The notes: generated from the sequence alone by a model not told the origin. Shown: positions 43,057 to 51,888, counted from the first letter of the stretch. The stretch: DNA of 57,023 nucleotides from Actinoplanes sp. KI2 (GCF_025630775.1 NZ_JAOSZE010000057.1:1-57023); one strand, 5' to 3'. Numbers and translations are program-made.

Positions 43057-43617
43057 ACCGACGATGCCGTCAGCGCTGCGCGGCGGTGGAAGTTGCGGGC
43101 TCTGCGAAGACACCGTGTTGACGGAGCGGTCATCGCCGCCAACCATAAGGGCATACGTATGACTTCTGGAGCGCCCGGACGCGGCGGAGAGGACGGCTGG
43201 ATCAAGGCAGCGCCACACCTGGGCCATCGTCACCAAGAGCGGGGGGAAAAGCGGATCGGGTGCCGATCCGCAATGCGTCCGCGCCGGCGTAATACGCACG
43301 GAAATGCGCCCGCAGGCTCTTTTTGGAATTGACCCTGCAAAATTTCGAGGCCGTGGCTGAAAACCTGTTATGCCGGACCCGTCCGAAGGTCACCGACGGC
43401 TCGGGAAGCGACAAAAACCCCTGGTGAGCTGCTAGTACGACCCCGGGTCCACCTCGTACAAATTCTTGTACTTGAATGTACTGCAACATTCTGGCAGCCT
43501 CCTGAAATGAGGTGTTAACGTTCTCATCCCGGCGGCGCGGCTCCTCCCCGGCATCGCCGCTCTGCGTCACAGGTCGCGTTGACACCACCCCGTCCGCCCT
43601 GATCGCCGGGAGAACCC

Positions 43618-44730
43618 ATGAGGCATGCCGTCCGGTTACGAATCAATCGCGCCGTCGCCGTCGCGCTCGCGGCCGCGCTCGCCCTGACCGCACCATTGAC
43701 CCGGCCGGGCGCAGCGGCGGCCGAATCGAACGGTGGCGTGCGCGTCATGCCGCTCGGCGACTCCATCACCGAGGGCACCCAGGTGCCGGGTGGGTACCGC
43801 ATCGGCCTCTGGCAGCGGATGGCGACAGCGGGCTACCGCGTCGACTTCGTGGGCACCCAGTCGAACGGGCCGGCCACCCTCGGCGATCACGACCACGAGG
43901 GCCACCCGGGGTGGCGGATCGACCAGATCGACGCGAACATCTCCGGGTGGCTCGCCACCGCCGGCGCCCGGACCGTTCTGCTGCACATCGGCACCAACGA
44001 CGTCCTGCAGAACTACAACCTCGCCGGCGCGCCCGGGCGGCTCTCCACCTTGATCGACCACATCACCGCGGCCGCGCCCGCCGCGGACGTGTTCGTGGCG
44101 ACCATCATTCCGCTGGCGTCGGCCGGTCAGGAGGCCGCCGCACGCACCTTCAACGCCGCCGTTCCCGGCATCGTGCAGAGCAAGGTGGCCGCGGGCAAGC
44201 ACGTCCACCTGGTCGACATGCACGCCGCGTTGACCAGTGCGGACCTCATCGACGGCATCCATCCCACCGCCACCGGGTACGACAAGATGGCCGCCACCTG
44301 GTACGCGGCCCTGCGCTCGGTGCCCGGCTCGATCGGTGACCCTGGCGGCGGAACCGGCGGAAGCCTGGTCAGCGCCGCCTCGGGGCGATGCCTCGACGTG
44401 CCGGGCGGCAACACCACCAACGGCACCCAGCCGATCATCTGGGACTGCAACGGCGGCGCCAACCAGCAATGGACGTTCACCGGCCAGACCATCCAGACGC
44501 TCGGCAAATGCCTCGACGCACCGACCGGCGCAACCCCGGGCGTAAAGGCCCAACTGTGGGACTGCAACGGCGGCGCCAACCAGCAATGGACCCACAACGC
44601 CGACGGCACCGTCCGCGGCGTGCCGTCCGGGTTGTGCCTGGACGTCGACCACAACCGGACCGCGAACGGCACCGCCGTGCTGCTGTGGACCTGCACCGCG
44701 GCGGCGAACCAGCGCTGGTCCCAAGTCTGA
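43618..44730 (+). CDS. secreted SGNH/CE3-like carbohydrate esterase with CBM13
   Basis: 370 residues. Signal peptide to about residue 35. The SGNH hydrolase fold shows the Ser block VMPLGDSITEG (about 45), HEGHPGWRIDQI, the Asn block LHIGTNDVLQ, and the Asp/His block DLIDGIHPTATGYDKM. The layout fits CE3 acetylxylan esterases, which remove acetyl groups from plant polysaccharides. A Gly-rich linker leads to a CBM13 (about 245-370). ATG 43618 follows GGGAGAA. The GH54 gene begins 16 bases after its stop, so both are one transcript. Confidence 0.82.
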   Translation: MRHAVRLRINRAVAVALAAALALTAPLTRPGAAAAESNGGVRVMPLGDSITEGTQVPGGYRIGLWQRMATAGYRVDFVGTQSNGPATLGDHDHEGHPGWRIDQIDANISGWLATAGARTVLLHIGTNDVLQNYNLAGAPGRLSTLIDHITAAAPAADVFVATIIPLASAGQEAAARTFNAAVPGIVQSKVAAGKHVHLVDMHAALTSADLIDGIHPTATGYDKMAATWYAALRSVPGSIGDPGGGTGGSLVSAASGRCLDVPGGNTTNGTQPIIWDCNGGANQQWTFTGQTIQTLGKCLDAPTGATPGVKAQLWDCNGGANQQWTHNADGTVRGVPSGLCLDVDHNRTANGTAVLLWTCTAAANQRWSQV

Positions 44731-44746
44731 ACGGGAGGACCCTGTC

Positions 44747-46219
44747 ATGACAACGAGAAGGAACCGCCTTCGCGTGGCGGCCGGCATCTTCGCCACCGTG
44801 CTGGCGGCCGCCGCGGCGATGGTCGCCGTGTCACCGCCCGCGGTCGCCGCCACCTCCGCGGTGTGTGACATCTACGCCGCCGGCGGCACGCCGTGCATCG
44901 GCGCGCACAGCACCACGCGCGCCCTGTTCGGGTCCTACAACGGCCCGCTCTACCAGGTCCAGCGGTCGTCCGACAAGGCGTACTCCGACGTCGGTCTGCT
45001 CGCGGCCGGCGGCTACGCCAACGCCGGGACCCAGGACGCCTTCTGCGCCGGCACCTCGTGCACGATCACCAAGATCTACGACCAGACCAGCAACCACAAC
45101 GACATGCCGATCTCCTGGGGCGGCTACTGGAAAGGTCCCGGCCCCAACGGCGCCGACGTCGGCGCCGACGCTAAGGCGCTGCCGCTGACCGTCGGCGGTC
45201 ACCCGGCGTACGGCATCAAGGTCACTCAGGGCGTCGGGTACCGGGTCGACAACGCCCGCAACGCCCCCACCGGCCCGCATCCCGAGGGCGTCTACATGGT
45301 GACGTCGTCCAACTACGTGAACCAGTGGTGCTGCTTCGACTACGGCAGCGGCGAGAACTCCCACACCGACACCGGCAACGCCACCATGAACGCGATCGAA
45401 TGGGGCACCGCCTGCTGGTTCGGCGGATGCGTCGGCTCCGGCCCGTGGGTCGAGGCCGACCTGGAGAACGGGATGTACCACACCAACACCGGCTCCAACA
45501 AAGACCCGAACAACTCCGGCGTGCACTTCCCCTTCGTCAGCGCCTGGGAGAAGAACAACGGCACCAGCAACTTCACCCTCAAGTACGGCAACGCCACCAC
45601 CGGCGGGCTGACCACCACCTTCTCGGGGCCGCTGCCCAACGGCTACTCCCCGATGAAGACCGACAGCTCCCTGCTGCTGGGCACCGGCGGGGACAACAGC
45701 GTCTCCGGCGTCGGCTACTTCTTCGAGGGCGCGGTCATCTCCGGCTACCCGTCGGACGCGACCGAGAACGCGGTGCAGGCCAGCATCGCCGCGGCCGGGT
45801 ACTCCTTCGGCAGCGGCGGCGGCAGCGGCCCGAACAACGCCGAGCTCGTCGGCGGCCAGTCCGGACGATGCCTCGACGTCACCGGCCAGAGCACCGCCAA
45901 CGGCGCCCAGGCGCAACTGTGGGACTGCTCCGGCAACGCCAACCAGCGCTGGACGTACACCTCCGGCAAACAGCTGCAGGTGTACGGGAACAAGTGCCTG
46001 GACGCCTCCAACCAGGGCACCGCCAACGGCACCAACGTGATCATCTGGGACTGCAACGGCCAGGCCAACCAGCAGTGGAACATCACCACCACCGGCACCA
46101 TCACCGGGGTCCAGTCCGGGCTGTGCCTGGACGCCAACGGCGCGGCCACCGCCAACGGCACAAAAATCATTCTCTGGTCCTGCAACGGCGGTGCGAACCA
46201 GCAATGGTCGGCCCGCTGA
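44747..46219 (+). CDS. secreted GH54 alpha-L-arabinofuranosidase with CBM13
   Basis: 490 residues. Signal peptide to AVA-A (about 35). The catalytic beta-sandwich starts CDIYAAGGTPCIGAHSTTRALF and continues IYDQTSNHND, CCFDYGSGE, then WVEADLENGMYH, with the nucleophile Glu equivalent to E221 of Aspergillus AbfB, and LGTGGDNS with the acid Asp equivalent to D297. The vicinal Cys pair in QWCCFDYG is kept. It removes terminal L-arabinofuranose from arabinogalactan or arabinoxylan. Fungal members carry CBM42; here a CBM13 of three repeats takes its place. ATG 44747 follows GGGAGG. Its CBM13 DNA is almost identical to that of the convergent beta-helix gene. Confidence 0.88.
   Translation: MTTRRNRLRVAAGIFATVLAAAAAMVAVSPPAVAATSAVCDIYAAGGTPCIGAHSTTRALFGSYNGPLYQVQRSSDKAYSDVGLLAAGGYANAGTQDAFCAGTSCTITKIYDQTSNHNDMPISWGGYWKGPGPNGADVGADAKALPLTVGGHPAYGIKVTQGVGYRVDNARNAPTGPHPEGVYMVTSSNYVNQWCCFDYGSGENSHTDTGNATMNAIEWGTACWFGGCVGSGPWVEADLENGMYHTNTGSNKDPNNSGVHFPFVSAWEKNNGTSNFTLKYGNATTGGLTTTFSGPLPNGYSPMKTDSSLLLGTGGDNSVSGVGYFFEGAVISGYPSDATENAVQASIAAAGYSFGSGGGSGPNNAELVGGQSGRCLDVTGQSTANGAQAQLWDCSGNANQRWTYTSGKQLQVYGNKCLDASNQGTANGTNVIIWDCNGQANQQWNITTTGTITGVQSGLCLDANGAATANGTKIILWSCNGGANQQWSAR
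45923..46191 (+). repeat. left arm of a 269-bp inverted repeat (CBM13 coding)
   Basis: By direct reading it matches the complement of 46387-46655 with about seven differences over 269 bases, including silent positions. Both arms code for the same two CBM13 repeats in convergent genes; the 195-base spacer holds two hairpins. Confidence 0.88.
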
Positions 46220-46253
46220 CCTCGGAAGGACGACTCACCTGAGAAGGACACAC

Positions 46254-46287
46254 GCCTCCGGTGGCCGGCACATCGGCCACCGGAGGC
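46254..46287. terminator. perfect 14-bp hairpin between convergent genes
   Basis: GCCTCCGGTGGCCG and CGGCCACCGGAGGC are exact complements around GCACAT. A second stem with one mismatch follows at 46297-46336. Together they should end both the GH54 and the beta-helix transcripts. Confidence 0.85.
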
Positions 46288-46355
46288 GGGATTGTGCCCG
46301 GTCGGCTCGACCTGCTGGTCGATCGAGCCGGCCGGGTGACCCGGGTGTCGCGGGA

Positions 46356-48743
46356 TCAGTTGCGCGTGCTCCATCGCTGATTGGATCCGCCGTTGCAGGA
46401 CCAGAGGATCACCTTCGTGCCGTTGGCGGTGGCTGCGCCGTTGGCGTCCAGGCACAGCCCGGACTGGACCCCGGTGATGGTGCCGGTGGTGGTGATGTTC
46501 CACTGCTGGTTGGCCTGGCCGTTGCAGTCCCAGATGATCACGTTGGTGCCGTTGGCGGTGCCCTGGTTGGAGGCGTCCAGGCACTTGTTCCCATACACCT
46601 GCAGCTGTTTGCCGGAGGTGTACGTCCAGCGCTGGTTGGCGTTGCCGGAGCAGTCGTACAACTGGACCTGGATGCCGTTGGTCGTGCTCGAGTTCGGTAC
46701 GTCGACGCACCGGCCGGAGCCGTCGCCGACGATCTCCACGTTCTGCCGGGCCGGCGGGTTGCCCGAGGCGATGCCCGCCGACGACATCACCGCCTGGGCG
46801 CCGGCCGGCCAGTTGCCGCCGGTGACCGTCGTGTTGCCGGACACGTTGTTGCCACGGTCGCCGTTGCCGATGTACGTGGTGCCGTTGGTGGTCCAGTTGC
46901 CGGTCACGGTGAGGTTGCCGGTGTTGTTGTTCGCATTGGCGTTGGCGGTCGACCAGACCCCGACGTCGGAGAACACGTTGCCGTTAGCGGTCCAGTATCG
47001 GGAGCCCTCGTCGAAGTAGAGGCCGAAATACCCGTGGGTGTGCAGGCAGTAATTGCCGTTCACGAGTCCGCCCGAGTTGGCGGAGAGCGTGTAGATGCAG
47101 CCACCGTCGTTCATCTGCTGCATGACGTCGTGCACGTAGTTGCCGGTGACCTGGTTCCCGGTCGCGGTCGTCGCGGTGGAATACCGGGGCTGGTAGTTGT
47201 AGAGGCCGCGGTTGGCGTAGTCGTTGCTGCCACCGGCATCGTTCGCGCCCCAGCCGTAGCCGACAGCGATGCCGGAGTACGGCATGTTGTAGACCTCGTT
47301 GTGCGTGATGACGGCGTTCGTGACGTACGTGCTGAGGAAGGAGACGATGCCGCGGTAGTCCACGCCGAGGTCGTGCACGAGGTTGTTGCTGATCGTGAGG
47401 TTCCGGTTGACCATGCGGCTGTCGCTGGGGTGGTGCGCGTCGGCCTGGACTCCGCCGGCGACGATCCCGCCCGCCGCGACCCCGGTGAACACCGACCCGG
47501 TGACGGTGATCGAGCTGGTCCCCAGACCGACACCGCTCGCGTGGGCGTTGGCGTCGTTGCCGATGCCGACGGCCGTCTGCCCGAGGTTGACGAACCGGTC
47601 GCCGGTGAAGGTGATCGTGCTGGCGGCGGACACCTGCACCGCGGCGGGCATCTGACTCCACGCCGGACGGGTGGCCTCGAACTGGGTGCAGCCGGACGTG
47701 CAGGAGCCGAAGCCGGGCCACGACCGGGTTCCGGCGAGGTAGGCGCCGGTCTGCTGGTCGGCGTAGCCCTGGTTGCTGCTGGGACCGAGCCAGCTGGTGC
47801 CGGTGAACTCGATGCCGGAGAAGGTCAGGTCGTGCGCCGGCGAGTCGTACGTGCCGCCCACGTCCACCAAGGAGGCAAGGGTGGGCAGTTCCACGTCGGC
47901 ATTGGTCATCGACTCCCCGGAACGGGGAATGTAGGACAGCGTGCCGGTGGCCGGGTCGAGGTACCACTCCCCCGGCGCGTCGAGGAATTCGTACGCGTTC
48001 TCCAGGTACATCGGGCCGGCCCGGAAGGGGCTGGTGAACGTGTCGTACCCGAGGGCGTTGTTGTTCCACGCCGGCTGTTGCATGGTCAGCAGGTTGTTGC
48101 TGATGCTCTGCACCGGTGCGTAGCGGTCGGTGAAGGAGTTGATCGCCTCCACCTCGACCCGGCTCTGGTTCGCGATCGAGTTGAGGTAGCTCAGTGCCGA
48201 ATTGGTGAATCGCAGACCGGTGCCGTTCGCGGTGAAATCGGAGCGGTTCACCTGGGTGCGGGCTCGAGTGGCCGGGCTGCCGTTGACGTAGAGCTGCCGG
48301 GTGTCGAGCCCGCTGCCGATGCTCGCCTGCCAGATGTTTCGCCCGGCGTCGGTCTGCCGCCAGCCGGTGACCTGTCGCGCGCCGGTGATGACCGGGTGGG
48401 CGGACGGCGCGGCCTGCCAGACGACCGTGTGGCCGTTGGTGCCCGAGTCGGCCGCGGTGAAGCGCAGCGGCGCGGACAGCCGGTACGCCCCGTCGGCCAA
48501 CTGGACGACGATGTCGCCGGTCATGCCGCCGGCCGCCGACCGCACCGCCGCCTGAGCCCCGGACAGGGAGCACGGCTGAGCGCTCGAGCAGGCGGCGCCG
48601 CTGCCGGCCGGGGCGGCGTAGAGCGTGGTGGTTGCCGCGGCCGCGGGTGACGCGCTGACCAGGACAACGGTCGCCGCGGCCGCGGCCGACAGGCTGATCC
48701 CGGCGATCAGTGGTCGGCGCCGGGCACACGAGAGCAGGGGCAT
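46356..48743 (-). CDS. secreted right-handed beta-helix protein with CBM13, probable polysaccharide-active enzyme
   Basis: 795 residues. Signal peptide to about residue 36. The start of the mature part (LYAAPAGSG..., GDIVVQLADGAYRLSAPLRFTAADSG, PVITGARQVTGW) and the inserted beta domain resemble parallel beta-helix hydrolases of the GH141/GH120 kind. Asn-ladder repeats follow (ISNNLVHDLG, ITHNEVYNMPYSGIAVGYGW, VTGNYVHDV, VNGNYCLHTHGYFGLYFDEG). No catalytic pair can be named with certainty, so the family is tentative; an alpha-fucosidase, xylanase or arabinosidase role is possible. The C-terminal 125 residues are CBM13. GAGGAG precedes ATG 48743. Its promoter overlaps the end of the upstream gene. 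Confidence 0.75.
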   Translation of the reverse strand: MPLLSCARRRPLIAGISLSAAAAATVVLVSASPAAAATTTLYAAPAGSGAACSSAQPCSLSGAQAAVRSAAGGMTGDIVVQLADGAYRLSAPLRFTAADSGTNGHTVVWQAAPSAHPVITGARQVTGWRQTDAGRNIWQASIGSGLDTRQLYVNGSPATRARTQVNRSDFTANGTGLRFTNSALSYLNSIANQSRVEVEAINSFTDRYAPVQSISNNLLTMQQPAWNNNALGYDTFTSPFRAGPMYLENAYEFLDAPGEWYLDPATGTLSYIPRSGESMTNADVELPTLASLVDVGGTYDSPAHDLTFSGIEFTGTSWLGPSSNQGYADQQTGAYLAGTRSWPGFGSCTSGCTQFEATRPAWSQMPAAVQVSAASTITFTGDRFVNLGQTAVGIGNDANAHASGVGLGTSSITVTGSVFTGVAAGGIVAGGVQADAHHPSDSRMVNRNLTISNNLVHDLGVDYRGIVSFLSTYVTNAVITHNEVYNMPYSGIAVGYGWGANDAGGSNDYANRGLYNYQPRYSTATTATGNQVTGNYVHDVMQQMNDGGCIYTLSANSGGLVNGNYCLHTHGYFGLYFDEGSRYWTANGNVFSDVGVWSTANANANNNTGNLTVTGNWTTNGTTYIGNGDRGNNVSGNTTVTGGNWPAGAQAVMSSAGIASGNPPARQNVEIVGDGSGRCVDVPNSSTTNGIQVQLYDCSGNANQRWTYTSGKQLQVYGNKCLDASNQGTANGTNVIIWDCNGQANQQWNITTTGTITGVQSGLCLDANGAATANGTKVILWSCNGGSNQRWSTRN
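46387..46655 (-). repeat. right arm of the 269-bp inverted repeat (CBM13 coding)
   Basis: Partner of 45923-46191. Near identity at third codon positions points to recent duplication or gene conversion between the two genes. Confidence 0.88.
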
Positions 48744-48875
48744 CGGGACTCCTCGAGAGCGGTGGAGTCGTCGGTGGGGAGCCCGGACGGCTGGTCCGGC
48801 GGCGCGGGTCTGCTCAGACGTCTGCCGGAGGCTCGGCAGGAGCGTCCGGGACGTATCTCGCCGCCATTTGCCTGC

Positions 48876-48905
48876 AACATAGGTGATACGTATGATGGAT
48901 GTCAA
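48876..48905 (-). promoter_or_regulatory. promoter of the beta-helix gene
   Basis: Minus strand TTGACA, 18 bases, TATGTT. The spacer contains GATACGTATG. The TGA stop of the upstream glycosidase gene (48902-48904) lies inside the -35 box. Closely related to the GH43 promoter. Confidence 0.75.
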
Positions 48906-50626
48906 GCGATGTTCATCGATGTACTGGTGCGCGCTTCATGGGCCGCCGCCAGGATGAGGTAACCGGCGGCTGTCCAGGTGTAGGCGCGGTCGCGCAGCCC
49001 CTCCCCGGTTTCCGCGTTGAAGTTCTCGGCGAAGCCGGAGGTCTCGCAGAGCCGGCGGAAACGGTCGCTGATGTCGTCGGCAAGCCGGCGCTGGCCGGCT
49101 CGCCGCAGGCGGTCCTCCACGAGCAGGGTGGGCGGCGCCCAGATCGGACCGCGCCAGTAGCCGTCGGCCAGGTAGTGCGGCGAGCCGGGCGGTTCGGTGG
49201 CCAGTCCGTGTGGCGTGAGGTGGGCCTTGAGATTCGCGGTCAGCGCGATCCGGACCTCGTCCGGCAGCTCGGATCCGAGCGCGATCGGCATGAGGGCAAG
49301 CAGACTGGTGCTGTCGGTCAGCTGCCCCGTGTGAGTGTTGCGGGCCCGGAAGCGGCTGCCGTCCCACAGCGTCGACAGGAGTGTGGCCTGCATCTGCTCG
49401 GCGGTGTCGGTCCAGCGTACGGCCGCGGCGGTGTGGCCCAGCTCGGCGGCGAGCCGACCGAGCTCACGCAGCTGCATGATCAGCGCGGTGGCGAGATCGG
49501 CCGTCTCGAGCACCCCTCCGGCGTCGAACGTGGTGGCGTTGTCCCAGCCGCTGTCGTTGCCGTGGTGGTAGTGGGCCAGGACGTGCCCGGGCGCGCGGCG
49601 TTGGGTGAGCCAGAACTCGGTCCATCGGCCCAGCCGCTGATAGACCTCGGCGAGCCGATCCTGGGCCGGCGGGGCGGGCAGCAGCCGGCGCAGCCGCGCG
49701 AAGGCCCAGCCGTGGAGGGGCGGCTTGACGAAGTTGTAGAGCACCTCGGAGTGGGCCACCGAGTCGGGCAGAGCGCCGGTCGGGTCCTGGTGGTCGAAGG
49801 GCACGTGGAACTGATGCCAGGCCAGGTCCGGGTCGCCGGCGGCCAGCGCCAGGGCGTTGAAACAGTGGTCCCAGCTCCAGACCTTGTCCATCCAGTGTTT
49901 CGACATCAGCACGGCAGGGCGGGTGAGGAAGCCGGCCGGCGCCACGGTGGCCGACCAGAGCACATAGACGGCCAGTTCGGCGGCCGGCGTCCGGGTGCTG
50001 CGCCACGGCGCGACAGCGTCGAGGTAGCGGTCAAACCCGCTGCGCGCCGCGTCAGCCAGCTGATCGAAGGTCGCGTCGGGCCGGTACGGGTCCCGGCCGG
50101 TCGCATACTCCTCGATCGCCACCTCCCACGGACAGTCGTCCGGCAGGTCCAGATGCCGGTCGCCGGAACCCAGCAACTCGGCGCCCGCCGCCGTGCCGCG
50201 GCTCCCGGGCAGCACCGTGACCCGGTACCGACGGCCGGTCTCGTACGACGTGAACACGTACGAGCCGTCCCGCGGATCACCGTAAAGGTATGCCCCGGAG
50301 AACGGCGTCAACGCCGCCGCGGCCGCCGCGACCCGCATGCCGAGGCCACGGCCACGCAGCCGGACCGTGTCGGCGTTCTCGAAAACCACCTCGACGGCGC
50401 CGGCCCCGTGCGCCCACTCCAGCCGGGCCGGCGTCGCCGTGACCCGCGCGTCGACGCGGCCGCCGCCCCGGGTCGGGACGAAGCGCAGGACCGCGTGCAT
50501 TCCGGTCTGATGGGACACCAGATGCAGATCATCGGCGTAGGTCTTCTCCGCGACGACCGGCGAAATGCCGAACCAGGCCCCAGGGTGGCTGAACGGAACA
50601 TCCTGGACCGAGAAAGTGGTGACCAC
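48902..50626 (-). CDS. intracellular (alpha/alpha)6-barrel glycoside hydrolase, GH63/MGH-like
   Basis: 574 residues with no signal peptide, unlike its neighbours. An N-terminal beta domain (about 1-170) precedes an (alpha/alpha)6 barrel with KHWMDKVWSWDHCFNALALA, FHVPFDHQDPTGALPDSV, GNDSGWDNATTFD, YWRGPIWAPPTLLVEDRL and FAENFNAETGEG. The W-S-W-D-H-C and R-G-P-I-W motifs are those of GH63/GH37-type inverting enzymes. The Asp in DNAT and Glu in AENF are possible catalytic residues. It probably splits an imported oligosaccharide; the substrate is unknown. GTG 50626 follows GAAAGG. A LacI-type operator sits at its promoter, next to the divergent lacI-like gene. Confidence 0.72.
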   Translation of the reverse strand: MVTTFSVQDVPFSHPGAWFGISPVVAEKTYADDLHLVSHQTGMHAVLRFVPTRGGGRVDARVTATPARLEWAHGAGAVEVVFENADTVRLRGRGLGMRVAAAAAALTPFSGAYLYGDPRDGSYVFTSYETGRRYRVTVLPGSRGTAAGAELLGSGDRHLDLPDDCPWEVAIEEYATGRDPYRPDATFDQLADAARSGFDRYLDAVAPWRSTRTPAAELAVYVLWSATVAPAGFLTRPAVLMSKHWMDKVWSWDHCFNALALAAGDPDLAWHQFHVPFDHQDPTGALPDSVAHSEVLYNFVKPPLHGWAFARLRRLLPAPPAQDRLAEVYQRLGRWTEFWLTQRRAPGHVLAHYHHGNDSGWDNATTFDAGGVLETADLATALIMQLRELGRLAAELGHTAAAVRWTDTAEQMQATLLSTLWDGSRFRARNTHTGQLTDSTSLLALMPIALGSELPDEVRIALTANLKAHLTPHGLATEPPGSPHYLADGYWRGPIWAPPTLLVEDRLRRAGQRRLADDISDRFRRLCETSGFAENFNAETGEGLRDRAYTWTAAGYLILAAAHEARTSTSMNIA

Positions 50627-50667
50627 GGAGACGGGTACCTTTCGTCATCGGCCTTGACTCAAGATAG

Positions 50668-50679
50668 CGAATCGATTCG
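50668..50679. promoter_or_regulatory. LacI-like operator, exact palindrome
   Basis: CGAATCGATTCG, two bases from the minus-strand -10 candidate TATCTT (50661-50666) of the intracellular glycosidase gene. Binding here should block its transcription. Confidence 0.65.
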
Positions 50680-50739
50680 ACGAGTCGGTCCGCCGAACCA
50701 TAGGCCTCGGGCGGGGCGAGGTCAACGTAGGGTCGTCGG

Positions 50740-50768
50740 TTGACACCAAGCGCCGTCATGGCCAGGCT
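50740..50768 (+). promoter_or_regulatory. candidate promoter of the first LacI gene
   Basis: TTGACA at 50740-50745 with a weak -10 region (CAGGCT) 17 bases on. The operator at 50775 would cover the start site. Confidence 0.4.
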
Positions 50769-50774
50769 CGACGC

Positions 50775-50786
50775 CGAACCGGTTCG
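50775..50786. promoter_or_regulatory. LacI-like operator, exact palindrome, autoregulatory position
   Basis: CGAACCGGTTCG, 31 bases before the LacI start codon and just after its candidate promoter. Same core as the sites at 42796, 43045 and 50668. Confidence 0.65.
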
Positions 50787-50817
50787 ACGATCGGCCGACG
50801 TAGCTCAGGAGAGACCC

Positions 50818-51831
50818 ATGAACATCGGCGAGATCGCCCGGCGCGCCGGGGTGTCGCGCAGCACCGTCTCGTACGCGCTGAGCGGACGTCGACCGGTCAC
50901 CCCGGAGACCAAGCAGCGGATCCAGGCGGTCATCGACGAGATCGGCTACCGGCCCAACGCCGCTGCCCGGGCCCTGAAGGAGGGGCGAACCCGCACCCTT
51001 GGACTGGTCATTCCGCCCGCCAGCCAACGCCTGACCGACATGCAGCTCGGTTTCGTGGCCAGCGTCGTCGAGGCCGCCGCCCGCGCCGACCTCGACGTGC
51101 TACTTTCCCCGTCCGGCGGCGACCACGACCGCTCCTTCGAACGCCTGATCTCCGGCAGCCGCGCCGACGGCGTCATCCTCATGGAGATCCGGCTCGAGGA
51201 CGAGCGCGTCACCCGCCTGCAGCAGGCCGGGCTGCCGTTCGTCACGATCGGTCACACCGCTCATCCGCACGGCACGTGCTGGGTGGACCTCGACTACGCC
51301 ACGCTCATGGCGCGCTGTGTGCACCACCTTGCCGACCTGGGGCATCGTTCGATCGCGCTGATCAATCGCTCGGCCGAGCTGATCGCCTCGGGTTACGGCC
51401 CGGCGCACCGCGCCCAGGCGGGTTTCGCCGAGGCGGTCCACCAGCGCGGCCTGAGCGGCGTCGAGGTGCCGTGCGCCGACGACCCCGGCGCCGGTGAGGA
51501 ATGCTTCGAGCAGCTCCGCGAGCGGCACCCGGAGGTCACCGCGATCACCACGATCAATGAGGCCGCGCTGCCCGGCATCCAGCTCGGCATCGAGCGGGCA
51601 AAGATCTCGGTCCCGCGCGACCTGTCGATCGCCGGGGTGGCGGCCCGGCACTGGGCCGAGGGTTTCCGTCCCCAGCTCACCGCGGCCGACGTGCCCACCC
51701 CGGAGATGGGCGCACACGCCGTCGAACTGCTGCTCGAACGCATCGCGGCACCCACCACGCCACCGCGTCACCTGCTGCTCACGCCGCCCATCTCGCTGCG
51801 GGACAGCACCGGGCCGGCACCGGCCCGCTGA
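50818..51831 (+). CDS. LacI-family transcriptional regulator
   Basis: 337 residues. The HTH is at the very N-terminus (IGEIARRAGVSRSTVSYALSGRRPVTPETKQRI), then the hinge IGYRPNAAARALKEGRTRTLGLVIP with the Leu that inserts into the operator minor groove. A type I periplasmic-binding-like ligand domain follows (LLSPSGGDHDRSFERLISGSRADGVILME, DLGHRSIALINRSAE, AITTINEAALPG). ATG 50818 follows CAGGAGAG; the frame is open to 50740 but the HTH fixes the start. It is divergent to the intracellular glycosidase gene, with an exact palindrome on each side of the shared region. It should repress that gene and itself, and perhaps the GH43 operon, until a sugar binds. Confidence 0.9.
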   Translation: MNIGEIARRAGVSRSTVSYALSGRRPVTPETKQRIQAVIDEIGYRPNAAARALKEGRTRTLGLVIPPASQRLTDMQLGFVASVVEAAARADLDVLLSPSGGDHDRSFERLISGSRADGVILMEIRLEDERVTRLQQAGLPFVTIGHTAHPHGTCWVDLDYATLMARCVHHLADLGHRSIALINRSAELIASGYGPAHRAQAGFAEAVHQRGLSGVEVPCADDPGAGEECFEQLRERHPEVTAITTINEAALPGIQLGIERAKISVPRDLSIAGVAARHWAEGFRPQLTAADVPTPEMGAHAVELLLERIAAPTTPPRHLLLTPPISLRDSTGPAPAR

Positions 51832-51854
51832 CCCGGCCCCGATCCGGAGCGCAT

Positions 51855-51888
51855 GAGGTGCCGTCCCGGCCGACCGGGACGGCACCTC
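51855..51888. terminator. perfect 15-bp hairpin between convergent genes
   Basis: GAGGTGCCGTCCCGG and CCGGGACGGCACCTC are exact complements around CCGA, between the LacI stop and the stop of the convergent glycosidase. Confidence 0.85.

Larger units (their letters stand above)
42704..43617. other. 914-base control region between divergent CAZyme genes
   Basis: No credible gene; short frames here lack coding bias. It holds the GH43 promoter (42836-42864), two LacI-like sites (42796, 43045), the exact palindrome CATACGTATG (43152-43161) and an inverted repeat GTACAA-ATTC-TTGTAC (43456-43471), followed by another GTAC half-site. The last 250 bases, less G/C-rich, should contain the promoter of the esterase/GH54 operon. 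Confidence 0.6.

Noticed and set aside
42861..43205. Small minus-strand ORF before the GH43 promoter whose end resembles the end of the upstream gene at 48902
   Set aside because: The similarity is confined to the shared promoter element; the rest shows no coding character.
46191..48650. 819-codon plus-strand ORF opposite the beta-helix gene
   Set aside because: Shadow frame; the minus-strand gene has a signal peptide, ribosome site, promoter and CBM13.
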